Source: an uncultured Clostridia bacterium
Lineage (GTDB): Bacteria > Bacillota > Clostridia > Oscillospirales > Oscillospiraceae
NCBI GenBank assembly: GCA_945927915.1
Contig: CAMEMX010000060.1
Span: 1 to 8,744 of the forward strand
Length of the DNA stretch: 8,744 nt
Direction: 5' to 3'
This document shows positions 1 to 6,273 of the stretch, piece by piece. The notes below the pieces were generated by a model, which saw only the letters and a list, made by a program, of their open reading frames with translations, was not told the DNA's origin and ran no database searches. Numbering within the stretch: position 1 is the first letter of the stretch; each line of letters opens with the position of its first letter. A program made the position numbers and the translations under genes.

Positions 1-43
1 GCGGAAATGATTATGTAAATTATCATAATAGATAGCTTAATAT

Positions 44-76
44 ATAGGAAAAACCGACCGAAGTCGGCTCTCCTAT
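44..76 (-). terminator. Rho-independent terminator of the PTS operon
   Basis: Reading the minus strand just after the last EIIB gene, a CCGAC/GTCGG stem closes on a TTCG tetraloop and is followed by TTTTT. The stem extends outward through G-U and A-U pairs. After one bulged U, ATAGGA pairs with TCCTAT, giving roughly 14 pairs in all. The extra-stable UUCG loop and U tract 19 bases past the stop codon fit an intrinsic terminator. Nothing else is recognisable in bases 1-43. Confidence 0.85.
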
Positions 77-94
77 GGCGAAGAAACCTGCTTC

Positions 95-571
95 TTATTT
101 CAGGATTTTCTTCATATCGGTCTGCTTCTGCGCAGGGATGATTTGGATCTCGACCTTGACGCCCTTTGCCATCAGCTCCTTGAAGATCTGGCGCTCTTCT
201 TCGGAGGCAGAGATGTTCTGATAGAGCTTGGTGCGGCCTGCGGACATACCCATGCCGCCGATGTTCAGGAAGTCGATGTCAACGCCCTGGTCGATCAGGC
301 GCTTGATGGTCTGCGGCACCTTGACGATCATCATGGTCGGGCGGGGCAGTCCGGCCTTGAGCAGGGCGGCAGCCTCATCCACCGTGCGGATCTCAATGGT
401 GATATGAGACGGCACGAGGAGAGAGAACATCTCCTGCATGAACGGGTCCTGAGACACCTTGTCGTCAACGACCAGGATGTGCTCAACGTTGGAAAGGGTC
501 TTCAGCCAAGTGGCGATGACCTGACCGTGGATCAGACGGTCATCAATACGGGAAAATACCAGATTTTTCAC
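95..571 (-). CDS. PTS EIIB, mannose/fructose/sorbose family (operon-distal copy)
   Basis: This is a cytoplasmic phosphocarrier that takes phosphate from EIIA on a histidine and passes it to the sugar during transport through EIIC/EIID. The 158-residue product has the usual family length. It starts with the diagnostic block RIDDRLIHGQV, whose His15 is the expected phosphorylation site. It also has the conserved NIGGM segment in the middle and an SEEER motif near the C-terminus. The chosen start is GTG at 571, placed 5 bases after a GGAGG; a TTG at 583 would put that Shine-Dalgarno inside the gene. It is the last gene of the operon, 68 bases after EIIA, and is followed by a terminator. It is clearly a paralogue of the EIIB at 5529-6005 but much diverged. 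Family assignment is firm; sugar specificity cannot be read. Confidence 0.93.
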   Translation of the reverse strand: MKNLVFSRIDDRLIHGQVIATWLKTLSNVEHILVVDDKVSQDPFMQEMFSLLVPSHITIEIRTVDEAAALLKAGLPRPTMMIVKVPQTIKRLIDQGVDIDFLNIGGMGMSAGRTKLYQNISASEEERQIFKELMAKGVKVEIQIIPAQKQTDMKKILK

Positions 572-576
572 GACAA

Positions 577-581
577 CCTCC
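577..581 (-). promoter_or_regulatory. Ribosome binding site fixing the distal EIIB start
   Basis: GGAGG on the minus strand lies 5 bases before GTG at 571. It overlaps the longer open frame that begins with TTG at 583, so the shorter 158-residue product is preferred. That start also gives the family-typical N-terminus, with the RIDD block beginning at residue 8. Confidence 0.8.
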
Positions 582-639
582 AAATAATAAATTATTTACG
601 TTTTAAATACGGCGTGATGCCGCAGCCACCGTGTGCCGC

Positions 640-1032
640 TCAGTTCTTGCCGAACTCCGCGATCTCGGACTTGCCCGTCTGAAGCAGCGCCTCGATCAGC
701 TCGTCCGACGTCATGCCGTCATAGCGTTCAAGCACACAGTACATCACCATCGAAAGGTTGACACCCGTGACAATGCGGATGTTATACTTTTTCGACAGGC
801 GGAAGAGGGTATTGTTTGGCGTGCCGCCGAGAATATCGACCAGCGCAACGACGCCCTCGCCGGTCTCCAGCGCGGAGACCTTACGTTCCGTTTCTTCCAA
901 AAATTCCTCCGGGCTCTGCGTCGGAAGCACGCACGAGCAGTCCATCTGCTCGCCGCGGCCGACCAGCATCGCGGCGCTGTTGAGCAGTTCCTCTGCCAGT
1001 TTCCCGTGAGTTGCAACAATTACACCAATCAC
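640..1032 (-). CDS. PTS EIIA, mannose family
   Basis: This is a cytoplasmic phosphocarrier that accepts phosphate from HPr and passes it to EIIB. The 130-residue single-domain protein has the EIIA-Man fold signature. An N-terminal beta strand leads into VATHG, with the expected phospho-His at residue 9. The segment VALVDILGGTPNN (about residues 62-74) is the conserved strand-loop of the family. The start is GTG at 1032 within a GTGA overlap with the stop codon of the preceding epimerase gene. Translation is therefore probably coupled; only a weak GAGAGG lies 12 bases upstream. It is the only stand-alone EIIA in the window and presumably serves both EIIB proteins. Confidence 0.93.
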   Translation of the reverse strand: MIGVIVATHGKLAEELLNSAAMLVGRGEQMDCSCVLPTQSPEEFLEETERKVSALETGEGVVALVDILGGTPNNTLFRLSKKYNIRIVTGVNLSMVMYCVLERYDGMTSDELIEALLQTGKSEIAEFGKN

Positions 1033-1715
1033 TTTTCGTCTAAGCCTCTCAAAATCTCAGAAATGTATTTATTGTATTCTTCCGCAAACTTGCCGGGGCC
1101 GAATTTCATCGCCGAGGAGGTGCCGATGACCAGACCGGTCGCACCGTTTTGCAGCATGGCCACGCTGTTTTGTGCGGTCGTGTTGCCGTCGACAATGATC
1201 TCAATGCCTCCGAACCGACCGGCAGCCTCGCGCACGCGGCGCAGCTTGTCCAGATGGTCGTCCAGCATTTTCTGTCCGGCGAAGCCGGGGTTAACCGCCA
1301 TGACCAGAATGAAGTCCAGATAGGCGCCCAGCTCGTCAATGTAGCCAACGGGTACGCCGGGGCTGAGCGCGATACCGGCCTTGCAGCCTCTGCGCTTCAG
1401 GTCGATCAGCAGGCGGTGGGGATTGCGCGCGGTCTCGGGGTGGAAGCTCACCCAGTCGCCCTCGGCAGGGTTGAGGATCTGCACGAAGCCCTCAGGATCA
1501 GTGCACATCAGGTGGATGTCGACCGGGATTTTGGTCGAGCGCTTCAGCGCCGCATAGTCGCGCACGCCAAGCATAATATTGGGTACATAATGGCCGTCCA
1601 TTACGTCAAAGTGGATCGCGTCGATGCCGCAATCCTCAAACGCACGCACATACGGCTCCATATCGGATGGCGTACTGCACATAATGGACGGAGAAATGAT
1701 AAAATTCTTCTTCAT
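1029..1715 (-). CDS. Ribulose-phosphate 3-epimerase family enzyme, possibly AlsE-like (allulose-6-phosphate)
   Basis: This is a 228-residue TIM-barrel epimerase that inverts C3 of a ketose phosphate in the cytoplasm. Visible family motifs are ISPSIMC at the N-terminus, HFDVMDGHYVPN (His35, Asp37), HLM (His68), VNPGFAGQ (141-148) and VDGNT (Asp176). Asp37 and Asp176 match the two catalytic acids, and His35 and His68 match metal ligands. Ordinary ribulose-5-phosphate epimerases usually have a VDGGI-type motif. Here VDGNT, together with SFHPET and VIGTSSAM, is closer to my recollection of D-allulose-6-phosphate 3-epimerase (AlsE). The start is ATG at 1715 with GAGG 8 bases upstream. Its position inside a PTS operon, overlapping EIIA by 4 bases, argues for a role in the pathway of the imported sugar. 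The family is certain; the exact substrate is inference. Confidence 0.88.
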   Translation of the reverse strand: MKKNFIISPSIMCSTPSDMEPYVRAFEDCGIDAIHFDVMDGHYVPNIMLGVRDYAALKRSTKIPVDIHLMCTDPEGFVQILNPAEGDWVSFHPETARNPHRLLIDLKRRGCKAGIALSPGVPVGYIDELGAYLDFILVMAVNPGFAGQKMLDDHLDKLRRVREAAGRFGGIEIIVDGNTTAQNSVAMLQNGATGLVIGTSSAMKFGPGKFAEEYNKYISEILRGLDEK

Positions 1716-1755
1716 AAAAGATGCCTCGCAGAAATTGAATCGGATGTATAGTGTT

Positions 1756-1797
1756 TGAACATGACAGTGCAGGCCGAGACCTGCACTGCCATGTTCA
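1756..1797 (-). promoter_or_regulatory. Strong intercistronic hairpin between EIID and epimerase genes
   Basis: In the 124-base gap between the EIID stop and the epimerase start lies an 18-pair stem with a 6-base loop (TCTCGG on the minus strand). The inner arms are CAGTGCAGG/CCTGCACTG and the outer arms TGAACATG/CATGTTCA. The single non-Watson-Crick position is a G-U wobble in the minus-strand RNA but an A-C mismatch in plus-strand RNA, which supports a role in the operon transcript. No T tract follows on the minus strand (AAACACTATAC), so it is not a standard terminator. It may stabilise the upstream mRNA, mark a processing site or attenuate downstream expression. Confidence 0.75.
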
Positions 1798-1839
1798 GTT
1801 TTAGGGAGAGGGAGGGAAAAAAGTCAGTAGATCAGTGGA

Positions 1840-2670
1840 TCAATAAGCACCGCAGAGTGCTGCCAGACCGATCGTGGCAAACGCCAGAACGAACATAAGG
1901 AGAATGATGACCGTCGGCTTCACACGCTTCTTCAGCAGGCCCCAAACGCCAAGCACGAGTGCCAGCGGAACCATGCCGGGGAGCAGCGCGTCGAAAACGG
2001 TGGTCTGGAGGTTAAACGCAACGGAACCGATCTCGTTGGTAACTTCCCAACCGATGAGGGAGAAGTTAAAGCTGATGTTGTTGACGGCCATACTGCCGAT
2101 GACCATCAAGCCAACGATGCTGACGAGCTCGAGGATCTTGTTGAGCAAACCGGTCTTGAGGAAGGAGATGATCGCGCTCTTGCCCTTGCGATAGCCCATC
2201 ATATACATGTTGTAGCCGAGGGTGAGCATGATCACCTTGTAGATAACTTCGAACAGGATCGGGCCTGCATAGTTGCCGGCCAGAGCCAGCTGGATGCAGA
2301 CGCCGGCGAGGATCGGGTAGACGATCGACTGAGAGACGACGTCGCCGATACCTGCGAGCGGGCCCATAAGAGCGGAACGGACGGAGAGGATCTCGTCGGC
2401 GGTGATGTCGCCATCGTTCGCACGCTTTTCTTCCATCGCGGCGGTGATGCCGTGGATGACGGTGCCCATGTAGGAAGGCTCGGTATTGAAGAAGTTCATG
2501 TACTTGGAAATTTCTTCCGCGTACTGGTCTTCTTTATACAGGCGCTTGATGATGGGGATGAAAGCGTTCGCGTTACCGAGAGCCTGAAGGCGTTCATAGT
2601 TATAGCAAGTTTCGCTGGAATAACCGAGCAGCCAGTTCTTTACAAGGTCGGATTTTCTAAGCTGTGCCAT
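1840..2670 (-). CDS. PTS EIID, mannose family membrane component
   Basis: EIID pairs with EIIC to form the membrane translocator of mannose-family PTS. The 276-residue product has the usual length. An amphipathic N-terminal part comes first, with NYERLQALG at about 24-32 and FFNTEP at 60-65. The hallmark GPLAGIGD follows at 103-110, and the C-terminal half contains hydrophobic segments (about 115-160, 183-197, 229-246 and 254-274). LPGMVPL at 230-236 is also typical. The start is ATG at 2670, with AAGGAGG about 10 bases upstream inside the 3' end of EIIC; only 2 bases separate the two genes. There is no sign of damage. Confidence 0.95.
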   Translation of the reverse strand: MAQLRKSDLVKNWLLGYSSETCYNYERLQALGNANAFIPIIKRLYKEDQYAEEISKYMNFFNTEPSYMGTVIHGITAAMEEKRANDGDITADEILSVRSALMGPLAGIGDVVSQSIVYPILAGVCIQLALAGNYAGPILFEVIYKVIMLTLGYNMYMMGYRKGKSAIISFLKTGLLNKILELVSIVGLMVIGSMAVNNISFNFSLIGWEVTNEIGSVAFNLQTTVFDALLPGMVPLALVLGVWGLLKKRVKPTVIILLMFVLAFATIGLAALCGAY

Positions 2671-2672
2671 GA

Positions 2673-3416
2673 TTATGCCGCCTCCTTTTCTTTGTCCTTA
2701 CCAAAGAGGTAGATGATAAAGGCAATGATAGCGCCGAAGATGGTGATCGCCATCGTGCTCAGGCCGAGGAACTGCGCAAGGAAGAAGCCAAGGAAGAAGA
2801 ACGGGAGGATCTTCTTCTGGCCCAGGAAGTTCAGCAGCATGCCGACGCCGAGTGCCGGGAGGATGCCGCCGACCATTGCGAAGCCGTCGATGACCCACTG
2901 CGGGCAAGCCGCCAGCCAGTCGCCGACAACGGCGCCCTTCATAACGATGAGGAATGCGGGCACGCCGTTCAGGATCAGAGACACGAAGAACGAGGGAACG
3001 TAGTTGCAGAAGCGGATCATCTTCAGGTTGCCCTTCGCAGCGAACTTGTCAGCCATATGTACCCAAATGGAGTTGATGGACATATAAGCGTTCCAGATCA
3101 TAACTGCGACGGAGCCGAGGATGACGCCGATCGTGGTTGCGGTGGTCATGTCGAGGCCGGAGACAAGGCCGAGGGCCGTGCCGACGGAGCCAGCGAACAT
3201 AGCGTTGCCGGGCATGGAGCCGCCCGCCGTGATAAAGCCGACATACGGAAGGTTGATAGCCGCAGCAAGCATCATGCCTTCCATGGGCTTACCCATAACG
3301 ATACCGACAAGGAAGCCGGACCAGATCGGGTAGAGCCAGGTTCTGGTGATAACATGGCTGAACCACCAGGTGCTGCAAGTAGCAATCAGTGCTACGAGGA
3401 TAGCGCGTACTACCAT
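2673..3416 (-). CDS. PTS EIIC, mannose/sorbose family membrane permease
   Basis: EIIC is the polytopic membrane subunit that carries the sugar path together with EIID. The 247-residue protein is almost entirely hydrophobic, with a charged C-terminal tail (KDKEKEAA). The family region GIVMGKPMEGMMLAAAINL (about 38-56) and the later GGILPALGVGMLLN (183-196) identify it as mannose-family EIIC. The start is ATG at 3416, preceded by AAGGAG at good spacing. A 95-base gap separates it from the Enzyme I stop. I saw no hairpin terminator or clear promoter there, so read-through from Enzyme I is expected. Sugar specificity cannot be deduced from these residues. Confidence 0.94.
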   Translation of the reverse strand: MVVRAILVALIATCSTWWFSHVITRTWLYPIWSGFLVGIVMGKPMEGMMLAAAINLPYVGFITAGGSMPGNAMFAGSVGTALGLVSGLDMTTATTIGVILGSVAVMIWNAYMSINSIWVHMADKFAAKGNLKMIRFCNYVPSFFVSLILNGVPAFLIVMKGAVVGDWLAACPQWVIDGFAMVGGILPALGVGMLLNFLGQKKILPFFFLGFFLAQFLGLSTMAITIFGAIIAFIIYLFGKDKEKEAA

Positions 3417-3511
3417 TTCTTTTCTCCTTTTTTATTTTTTTGGATATGCGACATAGTGTTCTTTCCCATCCCTCTCTGAGTTAATTTGTGCATCCGCTTA
3501 CCAAAGGCTCC

Positions 3512-5236
3512 TCACGCGCCGAAATATTCCCCGGGAAGGGACTGTTTCAGCAGCGCGACGGCTTCCTCGGCATCGCGTGCATGGAGCAGCGGCTCTTGCA
3601 GGCTCCGCAGGGCCCCGAGATCAAGCATCGACATCAGGCGCTTGGCCCGGAGGAGCTTGGACGAGGACATACTGAACTTGCGTAAACCAAGTATTGCCAA
3701 TGCAGCTAAGCCAACCCGATCGCCTGCCATTTCGCCGCAGAGGGAGCATTCTTTGCCATGCTCTCTTGTCACCGAAACGGTTTGGTGAATGAGCCTCAAA
3801 ACTGCAGGATGCATGAATTTGTTCAGATAGCTGACCTTTTCGTTCAGCCGATCTGCCGCGAAGGTGTACTGCACAAGATCGTTGCTTCCGATGCTGACGA
3901 AGTCGATTCGTGCAAGGAGCTGGTCAAGCATAATGACTGCGGAGGGGATCTCCACCATGATGCCGACCTTGATATCCGCACGGTGCGAAATATTCTCTTT
4001 GGTCAACTGGCTTGCCGCCAGCTTGAGATAATCGAGCATGACGTCCAGCTCGGAGACGGTCGCGATCATCGGGAACATCACGCGGATGTCTCCGTGTACC
4101 GCAGCGCGCAGGATCGCGCGGAGCTGGGTCAGGATCAGGTCGCTGCGGTCCATGCAGATGCGGACTGCGCGGTAGCCCATAAACGGGTTTTCTTCCTGCG
4201 GAAGCGCCAGCGCAGGGGCGTTCTTGTCGCCGCCGATGTCGATGGTGCGGATGGTCAGCGGTCTGCCGCCGAGCGCTTTTGCCGCCTGGGCATACGCCTC
4301 ATACTGCTCCTCCTCCGAAGGGAGGGTCTTGCGGTCGAGGAAGAGGAATTCCGAGCGGAACAGGCCCACGCCGTCGTTCGTGCAGTCGGCGGGGCGAAGC
4401 AGCTCGCACGGATCGGTAATATTCATATAAAGCCCGCTCTTCACGCCGTCCCTGCTCTCGAACGACCGCGTGCCGTAGGTCAGCAGCGTCTCTCGCTGTT
4501 TGCGGAACGCGTTCAGCTCTTTTTCGCAGGCCGCAAGCTCCTCGGCGCTCATTGCGCAGCAGAGCGTGCCTTTTTCGCCGTCAAGATAGACCGTTTCGCC
4601 CTCCTTGACCATGCTGACATTACCGCAGCCGACGACGGTCGGGATCTGCAAGCCGGAGGCGAGAATCGAGACGTGGGAGGTCTTCGTGCCGTTGCCGATC
4701 ACAAGGCCCTTGATGTGCTCGACCTTCGCGGACATCAGGGTCGACGGTAGCAGTTGCTTTGCGATCACAACGCAGTCCTCCGTCAGACCGGAAAGATCGG
4801 GGCGTGCAAGCCCCTCGATCTGGCAGGCGATGCGCAGGGACAGGTCGTGAATGTCCTCGGCGCGGGCGGACATATAGTCATCGTTCAGCGCAAGGAGCAT
4901 ATCCTCCTGTTCCTTGCCGCTCGACAGCACCGCAGCGGAAGGAGCCAGACCCGCTTCAGCGGCGGCGGTGATCTGGTCGCGGAAGAAGGAATCCTCAAGC
5001 ATCGCCATCTGAACGTCCATCAGGTCGGCCTGCTCACAGGCGCCGGCTGCTGCATATTCCTCCTTCGACGCCGTCAGCTCTGCCGCGATGGACGCAAACG
5101 CCTCATCGATCCGGCGCAGAGCATCGGCAACGGGCTCGTCGGCTTTTTTCGCAAGGTCAAACGCCGGCGGCTCAGCGAGCAGATAGCTGCGCGAAAGCGT
5201 ACAGCCGGGGCAGACGGAAACACCCTGCAGGATCAC
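3512..5236 (-). CDS. ptsI: PTS Enzyme I (phosphoenolpyruvate-protein phosphotransferase)
   Basis: Enzyme I autophosphorylates from PEP and phosphorylates HPr at the head of the PTS relay. The 574-residue product is full length. It has an N-terminal HPr-binding/phospho-His region with GTKTSH (His188) and a C-terminal PEP-binding barrel. The barrel keeps GLFRSEF (Arg294), IRTIDIGGDK (Arg330), PFMGYR (Arg356), VEIPSA (Glu429), GSNDL (Asn452, Asp453), ADR (Arg463) and CGEMAGD (Cys500). These match the known active-site residues of E. coli EI with a constant offset of 2. One oddity is ILASGL after the phospho-His, where classical EI has IMARSL. The start is GTG at 5236, with GGAGG 7 bases upstream inside the last codons of HPr; the genes are 2 bases apart. 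It may be the genome's only EI or a system-dedicated copy; the window cannot decide. Confidence 0.96.
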   Translation of the reverse strand: MILQGVSVCPGCTLSRSYLLAEPPAFDLAKKADEPVADALRRIDEAFASIAAELTASKEEYAAAGACEQADLMDVQMAMLEDSFFRDQITAAAEAGLAPSAAVLSSGKEQEDMLLALNDDYMSARAEDIHDLSLRIACQIEGLARPDLSGLTEDCVVIAKQLLPSTLMSAKVEHIKGLVIGNGTKTSHVSILASGLQIPTVVGCGNVSMVKEGETVYLDGEKGTLCCAMSAEELAACEKELNAFRKQRETLLTYGTRSFESRDGVKSGLYMNITDPCELLRPADCTNDGVGLFRSEFLFLDRKTLPSEEEQYEAYAQAAKALGGRPLTIRTIDIGGDKNAPALALPQEENPFMGYRAVRICMDRSDLILTQLRAILRAAVHGDIRVMFPMIATVSELDVMLDYLKLAASQLTKENISHRADIKVGIMVEIPSAVIMLDQLLARIDFVSIGSNDLVQYTFAADRLNEKVSYLNKFMHPAVLRLIHQTVSVTREHGKECSLCGEMAGDRVGLAALAILGLRKFSMSSSKLLRAKRLMSMLDLGALRSLQEPLLHARDAEEAVALLKQSLPGEYFGA

Positions 5237-5238
5237 GG

Positions 5239-5499
5239 TTACTCCTCCAATGCCTCAATATATTTGACAATGCTCTCCGCGGCGTTCTGCTCATCAGCGC
5301 CCTCGGCGCGGACAACGACCTCTGTTCCCTGCTTGATGCAGGCGTGCAGCACGCTGAAAATGCTCTTCGCATCGCAGGATCGGCCGTCAGCCAGAACAGT
5401 GACCTTGCTCTGGAAGGTCTTTGCCAAAGCGACAAGCTGCGCCGCAGGTCTTGCGTGCAGGCCGGTCTTATTCTGAACCATCGTCGTGATCTCAACCAT
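5239..5499 (-). CDS. ptsH: HPr phosphocarrier protein
   Basis: HPr shuttles phosphate from Enzyme I to EIIA in the cytoplasm. The 86-residue product has canonical numbering: GLHARPAA with phospho-His15 and Arg17, and AKSIFSVL with Ser46. In Firmicutes Ser46 is phosphorylated by HPr kinase for CcpA-dependent catabolite repression. So this copy keeps the residues for both transport and regulation, unlike Crh-type paralogues that lack His15. The start is ATG at 5499, with AAGGAG 9 bases upstream. A longer open frame reaching 5655 overlaps the upstream EIIB gene and has no HPr homology. The stop lies 2 bases before the Enzyme I start, so the two are tightly coupled. Confidence 0.96.
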   Translation of the reverse strand: MVEITTMVQNKTGLHARPAAQLVALAKTFQSKVTVLADGRSCDAKSIFSVLHACIKQGTEVVVRAEGADEQNAAESIVKYIEALEE

Positions 5500-5508
5500 T
5501 TCAAATAT

Positions 5509-5514
5509 CTCCTT
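5509..5514 (-). promoter_or_regulatory. Ribosome binding site fixing the HPr start
   Basis: AAGGAG on the minus strand lies 9 bases before ATG at 5499. It selects the 86-residue HPr over an open frame that continues 156 bases further upstream into the neighbouring EIIB gene. Confidence 0.8.
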
Positions 5515-5528
5515 TTGCCTAAATACTA

Positions 5529-6005
5529 TTATAAATATCGGGAAAGTGAAACCCGGGCTTCGGCATATACCACCTGCGCGTAAATATCGGCGCCGTCGAG
5601 CTGCATCTGGCGGAGCATCTGCCGCTCCTCCTCGGAGATGTAGATGCCGCGGCACAGCAGACTCCGGGAAGCACCGGCAGCCATTCCGCCGATGTTGATG
5701 CTTTCGGGGCGGTAGCCGTTATCCCAGAGGTATTTCATCGCGTGGGGACTTCTTGTCAGCACGATCGCATTGGGATAGCACCCGTTCAGGTGCGAATTGA
5801 TGTATTCCAGCGCCTCTCGGCAGTTGAGGATCTTCAGTTCGATGCCCATCGGGACGGACAGGGACAGGACAGTCTTTTCCAGCACATCCTCCGCAGCCCG
5901 ATCGTCAACGATCAGGATCTGCCGTACGGAAAGCTTTTTTGCCCACGAGATCAGGACTTGCCCATGAATCAGCCGCTCATCGATCCGGTTCAGTACGATA
6001 TTCAT
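5529..6005 (-). CDS. PTS EIIB, mannose/fructose/sorbose family (operon-proximal copy)
   Basis: This is the first gene of the operon, a 158-residue EIIB of the same length as the distal copy at 95-571. It opens with RIDERLIHGQV (phospho-His14) and retains ILIVDDR, NIGGM (about residues 106-110) and SEEER. The start is ATG at 6005, with GGAGAG 7 bases upstream; an open frame extending to 6128 crosses the promoter and is rejected. It lies 29 bases ahead of HPr. It diverges strongly from the distal EIIB outside the motifs. Since it is separated from EIIA/EIIC/EIID and borders the divergent regulator, it could be the subunit that signals to the regulator's PRD, as LevE does to LevR in Bacillus subtilis. 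That role is inference; it may equally be a second transport EIIB. Confidence 0.92.
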   Translation of the reverse strand: MNIVLNRIDERLIHGQVLISWAKKLSVRQILIVDDRAAEDVLEKTVLSLSVPMGIELKILNCREALEYINSHLNGCYPNAIVLTRSPHAMKYLWDNGYRPESINIGGMAAGASRSLLCRGIYISEEERQMLRQMQLDGADIYAQVVYAEARVSLSRYL

Positions 6006-6012
6006 TATTATT

Positions 6013-6018
6013 CTCTCC
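6013..6018 (-). promoter_or_regulatory. Ribosome binding site of the first operon gene
   Basis: GGAGAG on the minus strand lies 7 bases before ATG at 6005. It fixes the start of the proximal EIIB and excludes the longer in-frame extension that would cover the promoter region. Confidence 0.75.
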
Positions 6019-6080
6019 GTAATTCCATGATGCCGGCGGATAAAACAGGCTATGACAGTGGCAACATAAATTATAGTCTG

Positions 6081-6109
6081 ATTATATTGGTAACACGCAT
6101 GAATGTCAA
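6081..6109 (-). promoter_or_regulatory. Consensus sigma-70/sigma-A promoter of the PTS operon
   Basis: On the minus strand TTGACA (6109-6104) and TATAAT (6086-6081) are separated by exactly 17 bases, a perfect match to the vegetative consensus. Transcription would start near 6074, leaving a leader of about 70 bases before the first EIIB. A promoter this strong suggests that control is largely by repression or by modulation. It needs no sigma-54, unlike the classical LevR-controlled lev operon. Confidence 0.88.
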
Positions 6110-6136
6110 ATTTTCGATGTTTTAACACTCTCGATT

Positions 6137-6150
6137 ATTTGTGTAACTAT
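6137..6150 (+). repeat. Candidate operator half-site, copy 1
   Basis: ATTTGTGTAACTAT on the plus strand matches the minus-strand sequence at 6273-6260 in 13 of 14 positions. It is also part of an imperfect palindrome, TTGTnTA-n4-TAnACAA, at 6139-6154. It sits about 63-76 bases upstream of the predicted PTS operon start, a usual place for an activator site. Confidence 0.45.
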
Positions 6151-6225
6151 ACAATTTGAGCATATCTGATATTTTCGCTCTGTGAATTTTGTGCATTTTG
6201 CCCCATATATTTTTTCATTTTCGCT

Positions 6226-6234
6226 TGTTATAAT
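6226..6234 (+). promoter_or_regulatory. Extended -10 promoter of the regulator gene
   Basis: TGTTATAAT combines a perfect TATAAT with an upstream TGn, the extended -10 form. No good -35 hexamer is visible 17 bases upstream, which extended -10 promoters tolerate. Transcription would start near 6241, giving a leader of about 120 bases to the ATG at 6360. The candidate operator at 6260-6273 would lie just downstream of the start. Confidence 0.6.
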
Positions 6235-6259
6235 AGAATTGTGTTCAAACTGCCAACAC

Positions 6260-6273
6260 ATAATTACACAAAT
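6260..6273 (-). repeat. Candidate operator half-site, copy 2 (inverted)
   Basis: Read on the minus strand, ATTTGTGTAATTAT differs from copy 1 (6137-6150) at a single position. It lies roughly 20-33 bases downstream of the predicted regulator transcription start, where binding could block the regulator's own transcription. A shorter relative, TGTGTAAC, lies on the plus strand at 6294-6301. Confidence 0.45.

Noticed and set aside
584..639. Small GC-rich hairpin (CGGC/GCCG) between EIIA and distal EIIB
   Set aside because: Only about 4 pairs and no T tract; too weak to call an attenuator or terminator.
3417..3511. Possible internal promoter or terminator between Enzyme I and EIIC
   Set aside because: No hairpin and no credible -35/-10 pair seen on the minus strand; treated as a plain operon spacer.
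3758..4750. 330-codon open frame on the plus strand opposite Enzyme I
   Set aside because: It is antisense to an unmistakable Enzyme I and contains no recognised motif; a compositional shadow.
5500..5655. N-terminal extension of the HPr reading frame
   Set aside because: It overlaps the proximal EIIB gene on the same strand and lacks HPr homology. A strong ribosome binding site and the canonical His15/Ser46 numbering fix the start at 5499.
6048..6078. TGGCAAC on the plus strand near 6058-6064, resembling a -24 element
   Set aside because: No GC dinucleotide lies at the required distance, and the strand points toward the regulator about 300 bases away.
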